From Eupeodes corollae (Eukaryota > Arthropoda > Insecta > Diptera > Syrphidae), in NCBI RefSeq assembly GCF_945859685.1, contig NC_079149.1, positions 21,673,118 through 21,737,117 on the forward strand: DNA of 64,000 bases, read 5' to 3'. The position numbers and the translations under genes are program-made. This document shows positions 44,030-55,990 of the stretch, in pieces. Each line of letters begins with the position of its first letter. The first letter of the stretch is position 1. Below the pieces are notes generated by a model. That model did no database searches and was not told the DNA's origin. It was given only the letters and a program-made list of their open reading frames with translations.

Positions 44030-46075
44030 GCATTCACTTTTTTGGAAATGAACCAAACTTCATCGCTAAAACTCGAAAAGAAGTCCTGCACATAACTATT
44101 GTCTCTGATACTATACACCATATGATATTGGACTGTAAAGTATCTAAAGAGCACTCATTCTCTGATCATAGCTATATCCAGTTCAGTATCAATGTGGATG
44201 AAAGCCGTAGTCCATTGACTTTTCGAAATTATCGAAAACTTGGCTTGGCTTTATTCAGGAACTTATTACAAAGTTTACTAAAACCTGGACTATCTAGTCC
44301 TTCCTCTAACGCTAACGAACTTGACAACAAAGTCATGACCTCGCCTCAGCTATTAACAGATCGCTAGAAATTGCTTGTCCACTTATACTTTTCAGAGTAA
44401 AGAGAAAACCAGAGTGATGGGCCTCAGAGCTTGACTCGCTCAGAAAAGAATACAGGAAACTCTTCAACAGAGCCAAATCCGCAAGACTAACTGAGATGCT
44501 TACAAAGAATCCCTAAGAATTTACAAGAAGGCACTAAGGAAATCTTCCTGGCGATTCTTCTGTGGCACGATAAAAAAACTTCTGCAGCCTCCAGGTTACA
44601 GAAAAATCTTTTAACTATTCCAGCGATACCAAGCTGCTTGGAAAATGCAGACGGCTTCTGCTTAAATTCAAGTAATGAATCACTGAACTTAGAAGTGGAT
44701 ACTGATTTTCTTGGTAGATCTCTTAACGAAACTTGCAACAGTTATATTCGTTCAATTCCCAAAGGGCAAGCTACAATGGACTCTCAACAACTGCAAACCA
44801 TTTAATTCTGCAGAACTAATATCAGCCAAGCTTTAAAAAACTTTTTCATCATTACTTCTTAAGACCTTGCAAAGATTGATTAATATCCATTTAAGGACAA
44901 GTATTGATACAAGACTTCTGTCTTCATCTTAACATGCCTACTGTAAAGGTAAATCGGTGGAAACACTTTAGTACGCACCATCGAATATTCCCTCCATCAT
45001 AAAGAGTCCATTTTGGTTGCTTTCCTTCACATCGAACTTGCCTTTGACAACGTGGACACATCTGCAATCACATCTGCAGTAACATCTCTAAATGTAGAGA
45101 GTTTGCTTCGGGAGTTAATTCTAGCAGACGATTCGTTATTAGAGGGACACCGAAAGGTGGTGCTCTATACGCTCTCCTCTGGAACCTAGTGGTAAATGAA
45201 ATCCTTACTAGTCTGAAAGCGGAGGGTTTCATAATGATCGCCTATGCGGACGACATTGCTATAGCAGTTTCAGGAAAATTACTAAACACCTTAAAAAAAA
45301 CTCTTACAAAATGCCTTGACAGACTTTGGGCCAATCGGTGTGGACTGGGTGTTAACCCACAAAAAAACCTATGTAGTCTTATTTTCGAGGAGATACAAAA
45401 ATCTATTTGTTAACTTTCTTATATTGAAGAAATCCAACTGATATTCTCAGACGAGGCTAAGAACTTGGGTCTTATCTAAGAACAAAAACTAAATTTGAAA
45501 CTCAATAAATTCCAACAACATTGGGCACTCCGAAATTCTCAGGTATTTAGAATCAATTCCAAGGCACACAGACTACACTATCCCCCAACTGTAATTGGAC
45601 AGAAACTTCCAGATTTCTAAAACCTTCCAGATCTTTCTGGGAGGATATTACATTCCTAGAAGACGAGTCCATCCATTTTAATACAGATGGTTCAAAAACA
45701 AAAGAAGGGGTTGGTGGAGGTGTGTACTCTGAACGACTGAAATTAAGTCTCTCATTCCGCCTTCGCAAATATTGCAACGTGTTCCAGGCGTAACTTTTGG
45801 CGATACAAAATTTCTTACCCTGGTTTAAAGAAAATGTGATATCAACATCTGATATCCGTATTTTTTCAGATAGTTAGGCCGCTATCAAATCTCTGTACTC
45901 TGTCCCTACAAACTCTATAGCAGTCCATAACTGTCGATTGAATTTAATGGAGATGGCACAACACTTTAATATTAACCTTTGTTGGGTGCCGGACCACAAA
46001 GACATTCCAGGTAACTCTAAGGCAGATAAACTGGTCTAAGTGTGTACTATTCCATCACGGATAGACACCTTAACC
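44030..46075 (+). mobile_element. LOA/I-like LINE relic (+)
   Basis: Plus-strand remnants in order: the end of an endonuclease domain (GNEPNFIAKTRKEVLHI, then EHSFSDHSYIQF, about 44050-44185), a degraded linker, and an RT segment with the catalytic box IAYADDIAIAVSGK (about 45237-45275) and VNPQKNLCSLIF. An RNase H domain follows: HFNTDGSKTKEGVGGGVYS (about 45675-45735), then IFSDS (stop) AAIKSLYSVPTNS and LCWVPDHKDIPGNSKADKL (about 45975-46040). The 3' end reads ACACCTTAACCTAACC. RNase H after RT marks the LOA/I/R1 side of the LINE tree. Many stops and frame changes. Confidence 0.7.
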
Positions 46076-46079
46076 TAAC

Positions 46080-46499
46080 CTTCCCTGATCTATCGTAATG
46101 TGAATATTTGATTGACTGCTGACTTTCCTGGTGTAAAACCACACTAATAAAGACCTATCAGGTTGTTAACGCTGGTCTTTAGATTTTCAAATACTACGGC
46201 AGAGAAGATTTTGTAATCGATGTTAAGTGGAGTGAGATTGAGAGTCTCCTTTTTTTCAGCATCAGACAAATAATACTGAGACATGCTTTCTCCTAAACAT
46301 ATTGTGCAGAAAAGTTGGTTCATGCTCCTAACCAAATTAACTCCAGCTGCTTTGAAGAGCTAAACATGTAAGCCATCTGTACCGGTGGCTTTGTCGGATT
46401 CGCTTCGATATGAAAATCTTTACTTCGTCTAAGTCCGAATGACGGGATTGTTGGCCTCCGGCGTCTATATTGAATATATCTTTCTGCTTAACAGTGGAA
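46080..46499 (-). mobile_element. RTE-like LINE fragment
   Basis: Minus-strand RT N-terminal blocks similar to 31040-31200: VNNLIGLY (about 46170-46145) and the upstream YKIFSAVVFENLKT (about 46220-46180). Neither a catalytic core nor a 3' end is present here. Confidence 0.5.
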
Positions 46500-46598
46500 G
46501 CCTGCCAAGTTCGGCCGTGCTATTAAGTACAGAGATTCGTTCTTTAGCCGTGCTTCGCGAAAATGGAATACCTTCTAGGCTCTATTTTTCCCTCTCAT
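46500..46598 (+). mobile_element. CR1/Jockey-like LINE, 3' fragment e
   Basis: About 95 bp match the C-terminal coding end of copy a: TTCGGCCGTGCTATTAAGTA, CAGAGATTCGTTCTTTAG and TTTTTCCCTCTCATT. The SINE follows directly. Confidence 0.55.
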
Positions 46599-46815
46599 TA
46601 AAAATAAATTGGGTGGCGCAACAGTCCGTTGAGAACTGGGGTCTAGTGACTTGGAACTCTTAACCATTCCTATGTTCGGGTACTATTGTTAGTGATAAAA
46701 GGGACCTACAGTTTTAAGCCGAATCCGAACAGCTAATTTGAAGAAGAACTTTAAATGACAAGAATTACTCTGGGAGAATTTGTCAATTCCTCGCAAGAGG
46801 CAGTACCCTTTAAAA
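46599..46815 (-). mobile_element. tRNA-derived SINE, copy 3 (truncated)
   Basis: The 3' two-thirds of the family on the minus strand: GGGTGGCGCAACAGTCCGTT at the low-coordinate side through AATTCCTCGCAAGAGGCAGT. The tRNA-like head with the B box is missing. Confidence 0.7.
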
Positions 46816-48859
46816 AAAACTTTAGATGACATAGGATACCTGTCATTGTAACGTTAAAAAATCCAATATACACCTCCCCCCTTTTAAATTTAAAAGTTTA
46901 CTAAAGAAAACACTTTCAGTGTGAGTTAATTAAAAAAAATAGTGTGTCTCAGAATTATTTCTTTGGGCACCATTTTTAAGTCTAGTTATACTATACCGTT
47001 TACTCTTTAAATTCTTCCCTCACATACGTCTTCAACCCCAACTTTTTAAACAAATTCTTTGTCCTTTTCTATATGGATTGTTATAATGTTTCTCTTTGTA
47101 GTCGTTTGGGGTTAAGTTCATTACGTTTAACGTCTTTAGTGTGAAAAATTCTTCTGGTTATTGATTGCTTAGCAATAATTGTTTGACAACCTTGACCATG
47201 AAACTACCCTCTATGCAAGTACCTATATATCTCCTTCAAGACATTCAAGCTTAACTCGGTTAAAACCCCTTTAAACATAATTTAAATAGCAAATAATACA
47301 TAAAAAACACTTAACAAAGAAAAATATTAAAAGTTCCATATGACAAATTTTTAAACAAACCTTCATACTGTCTCGCATTAAAAGGAACAAAGCTCAAAGC
47401 TTATGTATGGCCTCTTCACCAACAGCGAAAAGCAAATTGTTGACACTTTGTATTATTATTAGTTGCACTTCAATGCAAGTCCCCTCACATTTGTTTTGTG
47501 ATTGTGATCCGTTATAATAGCATAGAAGTGGTTGTTTGTTTTGACATTATTTTTCTTCTTTTTGTTGTTGTTGTTGTTGTAGTTGGTTTTGTTGTTGTTA
47601 AATATTGACAATCGATAAGAATGTTGTGACTTATGATATTTTTGTGTTCATGTTTTGAAGAAAGACGAACTTTGTTCGAATGTTTGTCATTTCAGAAATC
47701 AATATTTGTTGAGTATAGACAAAGTAGCGATGATAATGACAATGGAGGAGTATTGAACAACTCTATGGAAAATCTTCACAATAACAGAAAAATATGAGCT
47801 ACAGGAATTGGAAAACTTGAAGTTCAAGTTAATGATAGAGATAGAAAGGTAAAAAGAGGTTTCGAAATATGATTTCGAAAGCCTGAATCTATATCCGAAA
47901 TATTGTGGTTTTATACATATTATGTATTTAAATGATGAGAATTTACTTTAGTGTATTATTAATTTCCTAAATAACTTAACTTCAAAAACAGTAGGTTCTT
48001 TTGATTCCTAATCACAGAATCTTTAAAAATGCCTTGTTATTGAAAAACCTTCAGTAAATGCACAAAATACAGAAAACTAATGGTTAATAAATGATTTTCC
48101 AGTAGGAAGTTTCATTTTGAATAGCTCCATATTTGGACAGCTGATACTTTTTATTAATCTTTTGACAAATAATAACAATTAAATACTGCACCTTTATTTA
48201 AAATAGAGAAATACTCTTCAACGACGCAGAAGAATGGTGATAATTTTTTAGTTACAACTCGCGAAACTAATTCACTTTTTGGTCATCGGAAAGTTACATT
48301 TTGAAATAGTTTATTCGCTGATAAATTTAGAGCTGTTGGGACATGGGAATAATGCCGAGAATTGAGACCGAGTATACCGCTCAAGAACAATTTAAGAAAA
48401 ACAACACGAAACCCAAGATTTGTCCATTTCTAGTTGATACCCAGAATTAGTTCAGCTAAAGAGAAAACCCCTACGAGAACCATATGGCAATATGTAAAAG
48501 CCAGCTCGAACGGTCTTAAAGAATTCTTTAGGAACTTTAACTGTTCACTATGGTTCCTCGATAATGACCTGGATTTCGGCGCAGATATGGTAACAAACTA
48601 TAAAATGAGAGGTAAAAGAGGTTATTAATATCAAAGATGTAAGTTTCCGTATTTATAAAGCTATTCCTACGGATATCCCGATCCAATCCAAAACAAGGAA
48701 GTACTGTGAGAAGATTCGACGTTATGGAATGAGGTTCTTAAATTTAACAAAAGGTATAAAAAACCTCCCAAGGGTACCAGCCACGAATCGAAGCCTGTAA
48801 AGACGATCAGGGAAACAACGTAGTAGAACCGCAGTCGATTTTTAGAATATGGAAAGACC
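46816..48859. other. AT-rich intergenic sequence
   Basis: Mostly unrecognised. A TTG triplet run lies at about 47562-47607. The stretch 48430-48860 has a more coding-like texture (for example KTRKYCEKIRRYGMRFLN in one frame) and may be the degraded upstream part of the following RTE-like LINE, but this is not certain. Confidence 0.4.
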
Positions 48860-50095
48860 ACTTTTCCGAATTAAAAAACGGCGATGACGAACCGAATTGC
48901 GCTGTAAGGAGAAAGAACATTCCCGATACATAAGAAAGGAGATCCTCTAAATTGCACTAACTACAGAGGCATCAGACGACTTAACATTGCGTATAAGATC
49001 CTCTCTGCTGTATTATGTAAAACGTCAGAAGCCATTCGTCAACAACCTGATTGGTCCTTATCAGTGTGGCTTCAGATCAGCAAAGTCCACTATCGACCAA
49101 ATATTCACACTATACAGCAGATCTTGGAAAAAACCCAGGAGCTTCAAATTGATACCCACCATCTCTTCATCGATTTAAAAGCCGCGTACGACAGCATCTA
49201 TAGGGAAGAGCAGACGTAGGAGAATGCACGCTGGTCGGAAAAGATATCACCGATGCATTAGATGTCAAAAAAACGTTTTAGACAAGGCGATGCACTGTCA
49301 TGCGACTTCTTCAACATTGTTCTGGAAAGAATTGTACAAAACTCAACCGTTAACACTAGAGGCACAATCTTCCAAAGATCCATCCAATAACTCGGAAGCG
49401 TAAATTGTATTGACATAATTGGAAGATCAAAGCGTGATGTCAGTGGAGCGTTTTTGAGCATTGTGACGGAAGCGAAGAAGATGGGTTTAGTGGTCAATGA
49501 GGGCAAGACCAAGAATATGCTGTTATCAAAAAAAGAAATTGAACGACGATGTCTTGTGCAAAACGTCACAATGGACAGCTTTAACTTTGAGGTAGTTGAG
49601 GACTTTGTCTACCTAGGCACCGCTTTTAACAGAGACAACGACAACAAATGAACAATAACTCTTGCAAATCGCTGCTTCTTTGGACAAAGAAGGCAATTGA
49701 GAAGTAAAGTCCTCTCTCGAGCATCTAATTTATCATCTTATTTATGGCGCTGAGGCCTGGACCCTGGCAAAGAAAGATGAGAGCGTCTTAGGAGGCTTCG
49801 AGAGAAAAATTCTTCGGGTGATTTTTGGTCCCATACAACGACGAACTGCCGGTATGTGCAGCTACGATGACCTCATTAACAGAATAAAAGTCCAACGGCT
49901 TTAAATGACTAGGTCATGTAGAGCGAATAGACATCAACGCTTCAGCCTGTAAGGTCTTCGAATCCGATCCCAAGAGACGACGGCACAGTAGGTTAAAACC
50001 GTGACTCAGGTGGCGCACCCAGGTGGGAGAGGACCTCAACCAACTTGGTGTGCGAAATTGGAGACCGCTAGCTAGGGACCGAGATGGCCTGTAGT
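48860..50095 (+). mobile_element. RTE-like LINE relic (+)
   Basis: Plus-strand blocks in order: KKGDPLNCTNYRGIR-type sequence (about 48930-48975), FVNNLIGPYQCGFRSAKSTI (about 49036-49098), IDLKAAYDSI (about 49170-49200), FRQGDALSCDFFNIVLERIV (about 49280-49335), a DIIGRSKRDV segment in place of the catalytic-box neighbourhood, MGLVVNEGKTKNMLLSKKE (about 49480-49540) and EVVEDFVYLGTAFN. A C-terminal GVRNWRPLARDRD follows (about 50046-50090). These are hallmark blocks of the insect RTE clade. Frameshifts and stops throughout; the very 3' end is missing because a CR1-like fragment begins at about 50095. Confidence 0.7.
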
Positions 50096-50870
50096 TGAAA
50101 GCGTAAACGATTCTATGAGACGAATATTCTTTCGCACTCTTACAGTCACTAGAGTCCTAAAAGATTTTGAGGTTCACAAATCCCCTGGCACTGATAGTAT
50201 CCTATTGTTCTGAAAAGGTGTTCTTCAACGTTGGCAAAACCACTTTGTTAGCTTTTCCATCTATTCTATTCTACTATCCGAGTGATGGAAAACTGCATTT
50301 GTCCAGTCTGTCCCTAAAAAAGGCGAATCCTACTTCCACTCTTACTATCATCCATTTGCACTGACGTCCCTTCTTTCAAAGGTCATGGAAACGCTGATCA
50401 ATTTTCAGCTTAAGAAATATCTTGAAGAACGGAAGCTTCTTAATGACCGGCAGTATGGCTTTTGTTGCAAGAGGTCCACTGGTGATCTTACCGAGACATT
50501 TGCTTCTCTTGAACACCGCCATAAGGTCTAATGCCTGTCGTTGTTTTATCGAAATAGCCAGTTGCATTCTTCCCCTTAAACAATTCAACCATGATACCCA
50601 TACTGCTGGGAATTCCTATCAGTTTACCCTTGAGCCCAATTTTGGACGTACTGTTAAGTACAGAGATTCTTTCTTTAGTTGCAATACACGAATGAAAAAT
50701 GCTGTACCAGAATCAATAATTCCCATTTCATTACAATGGGCAGACATTCAAAACCAATGTGCATCGGTTTCCCCTTTCTAATCATATCTTAATTTTCTTA
50801 CTGCTCGGACTATGTTTAATCATTATAAGGGTATTCATTACCCCTTCACAATATAGAAAAAAAATATCTC
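50095..50870 (+). mobile_element. CR1/Jockey-like LINE, internally deleted copy f
   Basis: Begins with the SVNDSMRRIFFRT block and continues through the RT N-terminal region (LLSKVMETLINFQLKKYLEE, RQYGFCCKRSTGDL). At about 50488 it jumps straight to TFASLEHRHKV near the C-terminus, so roughly 800 bp including the whole catalytic core are absent compared with copy a. It ends with the family 3' end and an A-rich tail near 50860. Confidence 0.7.
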
Positions 50871-51503
50871 AAAACGTCCTATCACCAGTAAATGATCCAG
50901 ATTTCCAGCGATTAGGAACAATTTCAGGTGCAGTTTCCTGACTATTAGAATTTACTTTAAAAAAGTAGAAAATCTGTTGTCTTCCATTTAAAACTTATCC
51001 CCATAAAAATAACACCAAAGTTCTCCATGACATAACAAAGGGACCAACATTAATGTTTCAAATTAAGTCTTAATCTTTCAACTTTCGTTGATTCCCATGA
51101 AGTTGTCTTCCTTCAACCAATAATATTCTCTGATATACTAATGTTGTTTTTAATAGTCAATTTAACCAAGTCATTATCAAACCACTTTCCTATACCTTGT
51201 ATAGGTTTAAGATAGTTAAAATTCCAAAAATGAAACCCTATACCAATCCCTGCAAAAACAATCTTTTACTTACAAAAGATACGTATACACTATCTCACAC
51301 TTAGTTTAAAACCCTGTAGTTTACTGCTGATTAAAAAACAAAACAAACAAAACATCCTAAGTAAAACTTTTATCGTCCTTGTTAGGAGAGATTCCTTTCC
51401 CATCACTACTATACCACATCATCATTATCATCGTCCTCATCATCGGTAGATATGTGTATATAAGGACATCTATATCTTTTTCCAATTCAACCCAGCCCAT
51501 AGC
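50871..51503. other. AT-rich intergenic sequence
   Basis: No frame or repeat family recognised. An ATCATC run lies near 51415-51445. Confidence 0.4.
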
Positions 51504-52803
51504 CTTGTCCCTGTGCTACGAGTATGTCTCTCGTATAGGGATGTTCTTTTATAAACTGTAACGTGACGGGTGTTACCATAACACCTTTTCATGCCCCATT
51601 ATTTGCGACAAAACCAGATATAACCAGACACGGGTTTTTGCACTTACTCTGGCAAAGTAGATTTTGATACCAAAAGGATTTACATGCCCATTCCACATAC
51701 ATTTATAAAAACAACACACATATGTATAATGCTTGGTATTTCTCATATGAATTCTTCGTTGTCGTGTCGTCTAAAACATATCACTTTTTATTTTTTCCAA
51801 GGAATGAAAATCTATCTGTAGATACTTTGAAAACCATCTCAGATGATACTATAAGGACTTTCTTTTTATGGAGCAATATACTCTTATCGGTTTCTGTTTA
51901 CAATGTAAATTGTCAATATTGATGGTGTTTGTTTTTCTGTTGTTGCTTTCTTTTTTTTGGGAGGCAATTTCGTCAAATAGATATCGATTACTACAATGAA
52001 CATGAAATTTCAATCAATTTATCTCAGAGGTTTTGAAAGTAAAAAAAAAAAATGAATCAAAAACATGAAAAAAAGTTCCCACCTACAAACAAATCGAATC
52101 AAATCGAATCGAAATCATGCAATAATGATCGAAAATTTTATTTATTTCAACATCTGGCAAGCATCATAAAATGTGTGTGGTGTTGAACAAAAACTCAAAA
52201 AGACTGACATGGAGTAGATACAGTACAGACAAACCGTAAATAAACAAAACGTCTAGCTACACAAAGACATGTCTTTTTAGAAAAATAAATATGTCAGATG
52301 GATGTGATGGCTTCAGTGAGCAAAAACGGTTCATCAACTCAATAGATACAATAGTTCAAAAATATAAACATTTTAGGTGGAGGTACCTAGCTACTTTATT
52401 GACAGAAGCTCAAGCTCAAGACGAGCCATACGATACGATGACGGAGGGAAACATATCAATCATTTTTATTTCTACAAAAATCCAAGAAAACAGAAACAAA
52501 AATTAACAAAATAAAACCTCAAGCTCTAATAAATCTTCAAGCTGTGTGGCACATTAAGATACCAAAAGAACGACGGTGAAGATGACGGCGGTATCGCCTT
52601 TGGCATCAAAAGTTGCCCGCCAAGTAAGTGCAAGGATATGGGCCGTCTATAATGTTCTTACTCCCTTTTCAATTATGTATGACATGGTATATAACCTGAA
52701 TCCCTTTTTTTTCTGTTTGAGTTTCAAGCTTTGAGCTTCAAGGATGTGGTTTATACCTGCGTTTGTTTACAAAAAGGCATCAAACACACACACACACACT
52801 TGT
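51504..52803. repeat. 1,300-bp tandem duplication, unit 1
   Basis: Every row compared by eye is the same as the sequence 1,300 bp further on. The unit starts at CTTGTCCCTGTGCTACGAG and ends in a CA-dinucleotide run (about 52785-52799) next to the junction. It holds two small frames (66 codons at 51722 and 71 codons at 52291) with no recognisable domain and no codon pattern that argues for coding. Content otherwise unknown. Confidence 0.9.
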
Positions 52804-54103
52804 CTTGTCCCTGTGCTACGAGTATGTCTCTCGTATAGGGATGTTCTTTTATAAACTGTAACGTGACGGGTGTTACCATAACACCTTTTCATGCCCCATT
52901 ATTTGCGACAAAACCAGATATAACCAGACACGGGTTTTTGCACTTACTCTGGCAAAGTAGATTTTGATACCAAAAGGATTTACATGCCCATTCCACATAC
53001 ATTTATAAAAACAACACACATATGTATAATGCTTGGTATTTCTCATATGAATTCTTCGTTGTCGTGTCGTCTAAAACATATCACTTTTTATTTTTTCCAA
53101 GGAATGAAAATCTATCTGTAGATACTTTGAAAACCATCTCAGATGATACTATAAGGACTTTCTTTTTATGGAGCAATATACTCTTATCGGTTTCTGTTTA
53201 CAATGTAAATTGTCAATATTGATGGTGTTTGTTTTTCTGTTGTTGCTTTCTTTTTTTTGGGAGGCAATTTCGTCAAATAGATATCGATTACTACAATGAA
53301 CATGAAATTTCAATCAATTTATCTCAGAGGTTTTGAAAGTAAAAAAAAAAAATGAATCAAAAACATGAAAAAAAGTTCCCACCTACAAACAAATCGAATC
53401 AAATCGAATCGAAATCATGCAATAATGATCGAAAATTTTATTTATTTCAACATCTGGCAAGCATCATAAAATGTGTGTGGTGTTGAACAAAAACTCAAAA
53501 AGACTGACATGGAGTAGATACAGTACAGACAAACCGTAAATAAACAAAACGTCTAGCTACACAAAGACATGTCTTTTTAGAAAAATAAATATGTCAGATG
53601 GATGTGATGGCTTCAGTGAGCAAAAACGGTTCATCAACTCAATAGATACAATAGTTCAAAAATATAAACATTTTAGGTGGAGGTACCTAGCTACTTTATT
53701 GACAGAAGCTCAAGCTCAAGACGAGCCATACGATACGATGACGGAGGGAAACATATCAATCATTTTTATTTCTACAAAAATCCAAGAAAACAGAAACAAA
53801 AATTAACAAAATAAAACCTCAAGCTCTAATAAATCTTCAAGCTGTGTGGCACATTAAGATACCAAAAGAACGACGGTGAAGATGACGGCGGTATCGCCTT
53901 TGGCATCAAAAGTTGCCCGCCAAGTAAGTGCAAGGATATGGGCCGTCTATAATGTTCTTACTCCCTTTTCAATTATGTATGACATGGTATATAACCTGAA
54001 TCCCTTTTTTTTCTGTTTGAGTTTCAAGCTTTGAGCTTCAAGGATGTGGTTTATACCTGCGTTTGTTTACAAAAAGGCATCAAACACACACACACACACA
54101 CGC
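52804..54103. repeat. 1,300-bp tandem duplication, unit 2
   Basis: Second unit in direct orientation without spacer. The first difference from unit 1 is at the end, where the CA run is a little longer (to about 54100) and passes into CGCAAAAAAAAG. It carries the same two short frames (53022 and 53591). Confidence 0.9.
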
Positions 54104-55711
54104 AAAAAAAAGAACAAACAAAAATCTCCTGTCAATTTTGCCACCAAAGATTAAACCCCTATACGCACCTGCTGTGAATCACAAAAGTTCACGTGCCTTT
54201 ATATACCTATCTTATATTGAGCCTTTAACCTCTTTTCGTATTATCAGTGGCCCAAAGGACGACAAAAGAGCAACCACCTCCCCCCTGCCCCTTCTCATCT
54301 CTCTAACTCCTTTTATATGAGGTAAAAGAAAATTTATTACACGTCCTTCGTTAAGATCAATAATATTGATTTTAAGGTAACAAACAATAAGCATATACTT
54401 TGAAAGTCCTTGGAGGACGAAAACGAATAATAATATAATGACAACAAAACGTAATGGACAGAATTAAAATTTATTGCCAAAGTTTCTCTTTTTTTTGGTT
54501 TACTGTGTTGTGTTTTGTTTTCAATCAAAGGAAAAAGCATTATAATGTTGAAATCCTTGTTCGATCTTCCCAATTCCAATCGAAAATTCAAGTCCATCCC
54601 GTCGAGAATGCCATAAAATAGAATATTATAAATTTGTTTTCGTTTGTCTCGAATAAGTCTGAAGCGACAAAGCAAAAGCAAAACCAAAGCATTATCGTAC
54701 TCCTTCTCTAAAGAATTGCTGGATAATCCTCAGGATGATAAGATGTGAACCTATTGCCATTCCTTCTTTTTGGTAAGGAAGGTTATAGACGTACGCATAA
54801 ATAAGGACGATATTATATTGTCTAACAAACAAAGTTGTTCCTTTCACAATACCCAGAATCAGTACCAAGACCAGGACCAACACGACTTTGAACCTCTCAT
54901 TTATTGACTGGGGATATAGAAGCTATACATTTTATAGAACCGAAATCGAGGGGAAGAAACTTTGATGCGTATAATTTAACCATATAATCTGGGGTGTCTT
55001 GAATGTGGCTGATGTGGCATTATGGGATGTAATGTGATGGTGGCACTTTTTACAAACGCTAATGCCTAAAGTGACGCCACACTGTCAGGACTCAGGACTT
55101 AAAAGATAATTCGTAGGTACATATATATCGACAAAAATGTTCTCAGTCAATAAGTTGCTTTTTCTTTTGTCAACAAAATTAATATTCTTAAAAAGTTTTA
55201 TATTTTTTTTATTTAGTGAAAAATTCAATATTTGTTTCACAGAGTTGTTATAAATTTGACATTGTTTCTTGTAAACGCTCAGCTTTGTCGCAGAAAATTT
55301 AAGTTAAACCTCAATATAAATAATTTTAGGTAAGCTTTTGGAAAAAGGATATCAGTGATATTTGAAGGAAATCGATTGCAAGTTCTTGAGAACTGAATGA
55401 CTTTACTTTTGGTGAACCATATTCAGGTTTATGATAAGTTACCTTAGGAATTGTTTAAATTTATATTTTTTCTTTGAACAAATAAATTTACAAAAGGAAT
55501 GAACTCATCAAAACCTTCTTTCACAATAAGTAAGAGTTTAATATTTTTGAATTGTGTAGTTGGTATTTTGGTTAGAATTTAAACATTTAATTATTGGAAA
55601 ATAAATGTAATACTTTCATCCTACATCTATTTTAAAAGATTATACAACTTTATTAGTGTACTTTGAAATATGATAAATTACAAAATACTGACAAATTGTT
55701 ATCCAAAAGTA
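54104..55711. other. AT-rich intergenic sequence
   Basis: No gene or repeat family recognised on either strand. Confidence 0.45.
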
Positions 55712-55828
55712 TTTTTTTTATAATTTACAGTCACTCAAGGGGTTATTAGTACCCTTTATATGTTTTTATTTAAACACAGTGCGAGCATTGGGAAAATAGG
55801 GAAGGGTTTTAAAGGAGATACCGGTGTA
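55712..55828 (-). mobile_element. CR1/Jockey-like LINE copy g, 3' end part
   Basis: Tail (TTTTTTTATAATTTACAG) and the family 3' signature CACTCAAGGGGTTATTAGTA up to GAGATACCGGTGTA. The remainder of the same copy continues at 62205, after the 6.4-kb LINE inserted in it. Confidence 0.8.
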
Positions 55829-55990
55829 GATAGATTAGATTAAGATTAAGATTCATTTATTTAACACAGTTTTAACATTTTGTTTTGTTACAATTTTTAA
55901 ATGAATGAAATGACAATGGCGAAATTTGCCGTCTGTCGGAGAGACCTATATAATAGTATCTACTAGGTTCTTGTATGTAACTTAAATATT

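Noticed and set aside
51722..51922. 66-codon frame (repeated at 53022) as a gene
   Set aside because: Its duplication only reflects the 1,300-bp tandem repeat. No domain, and AT-rich DNA gives such frames by chance.
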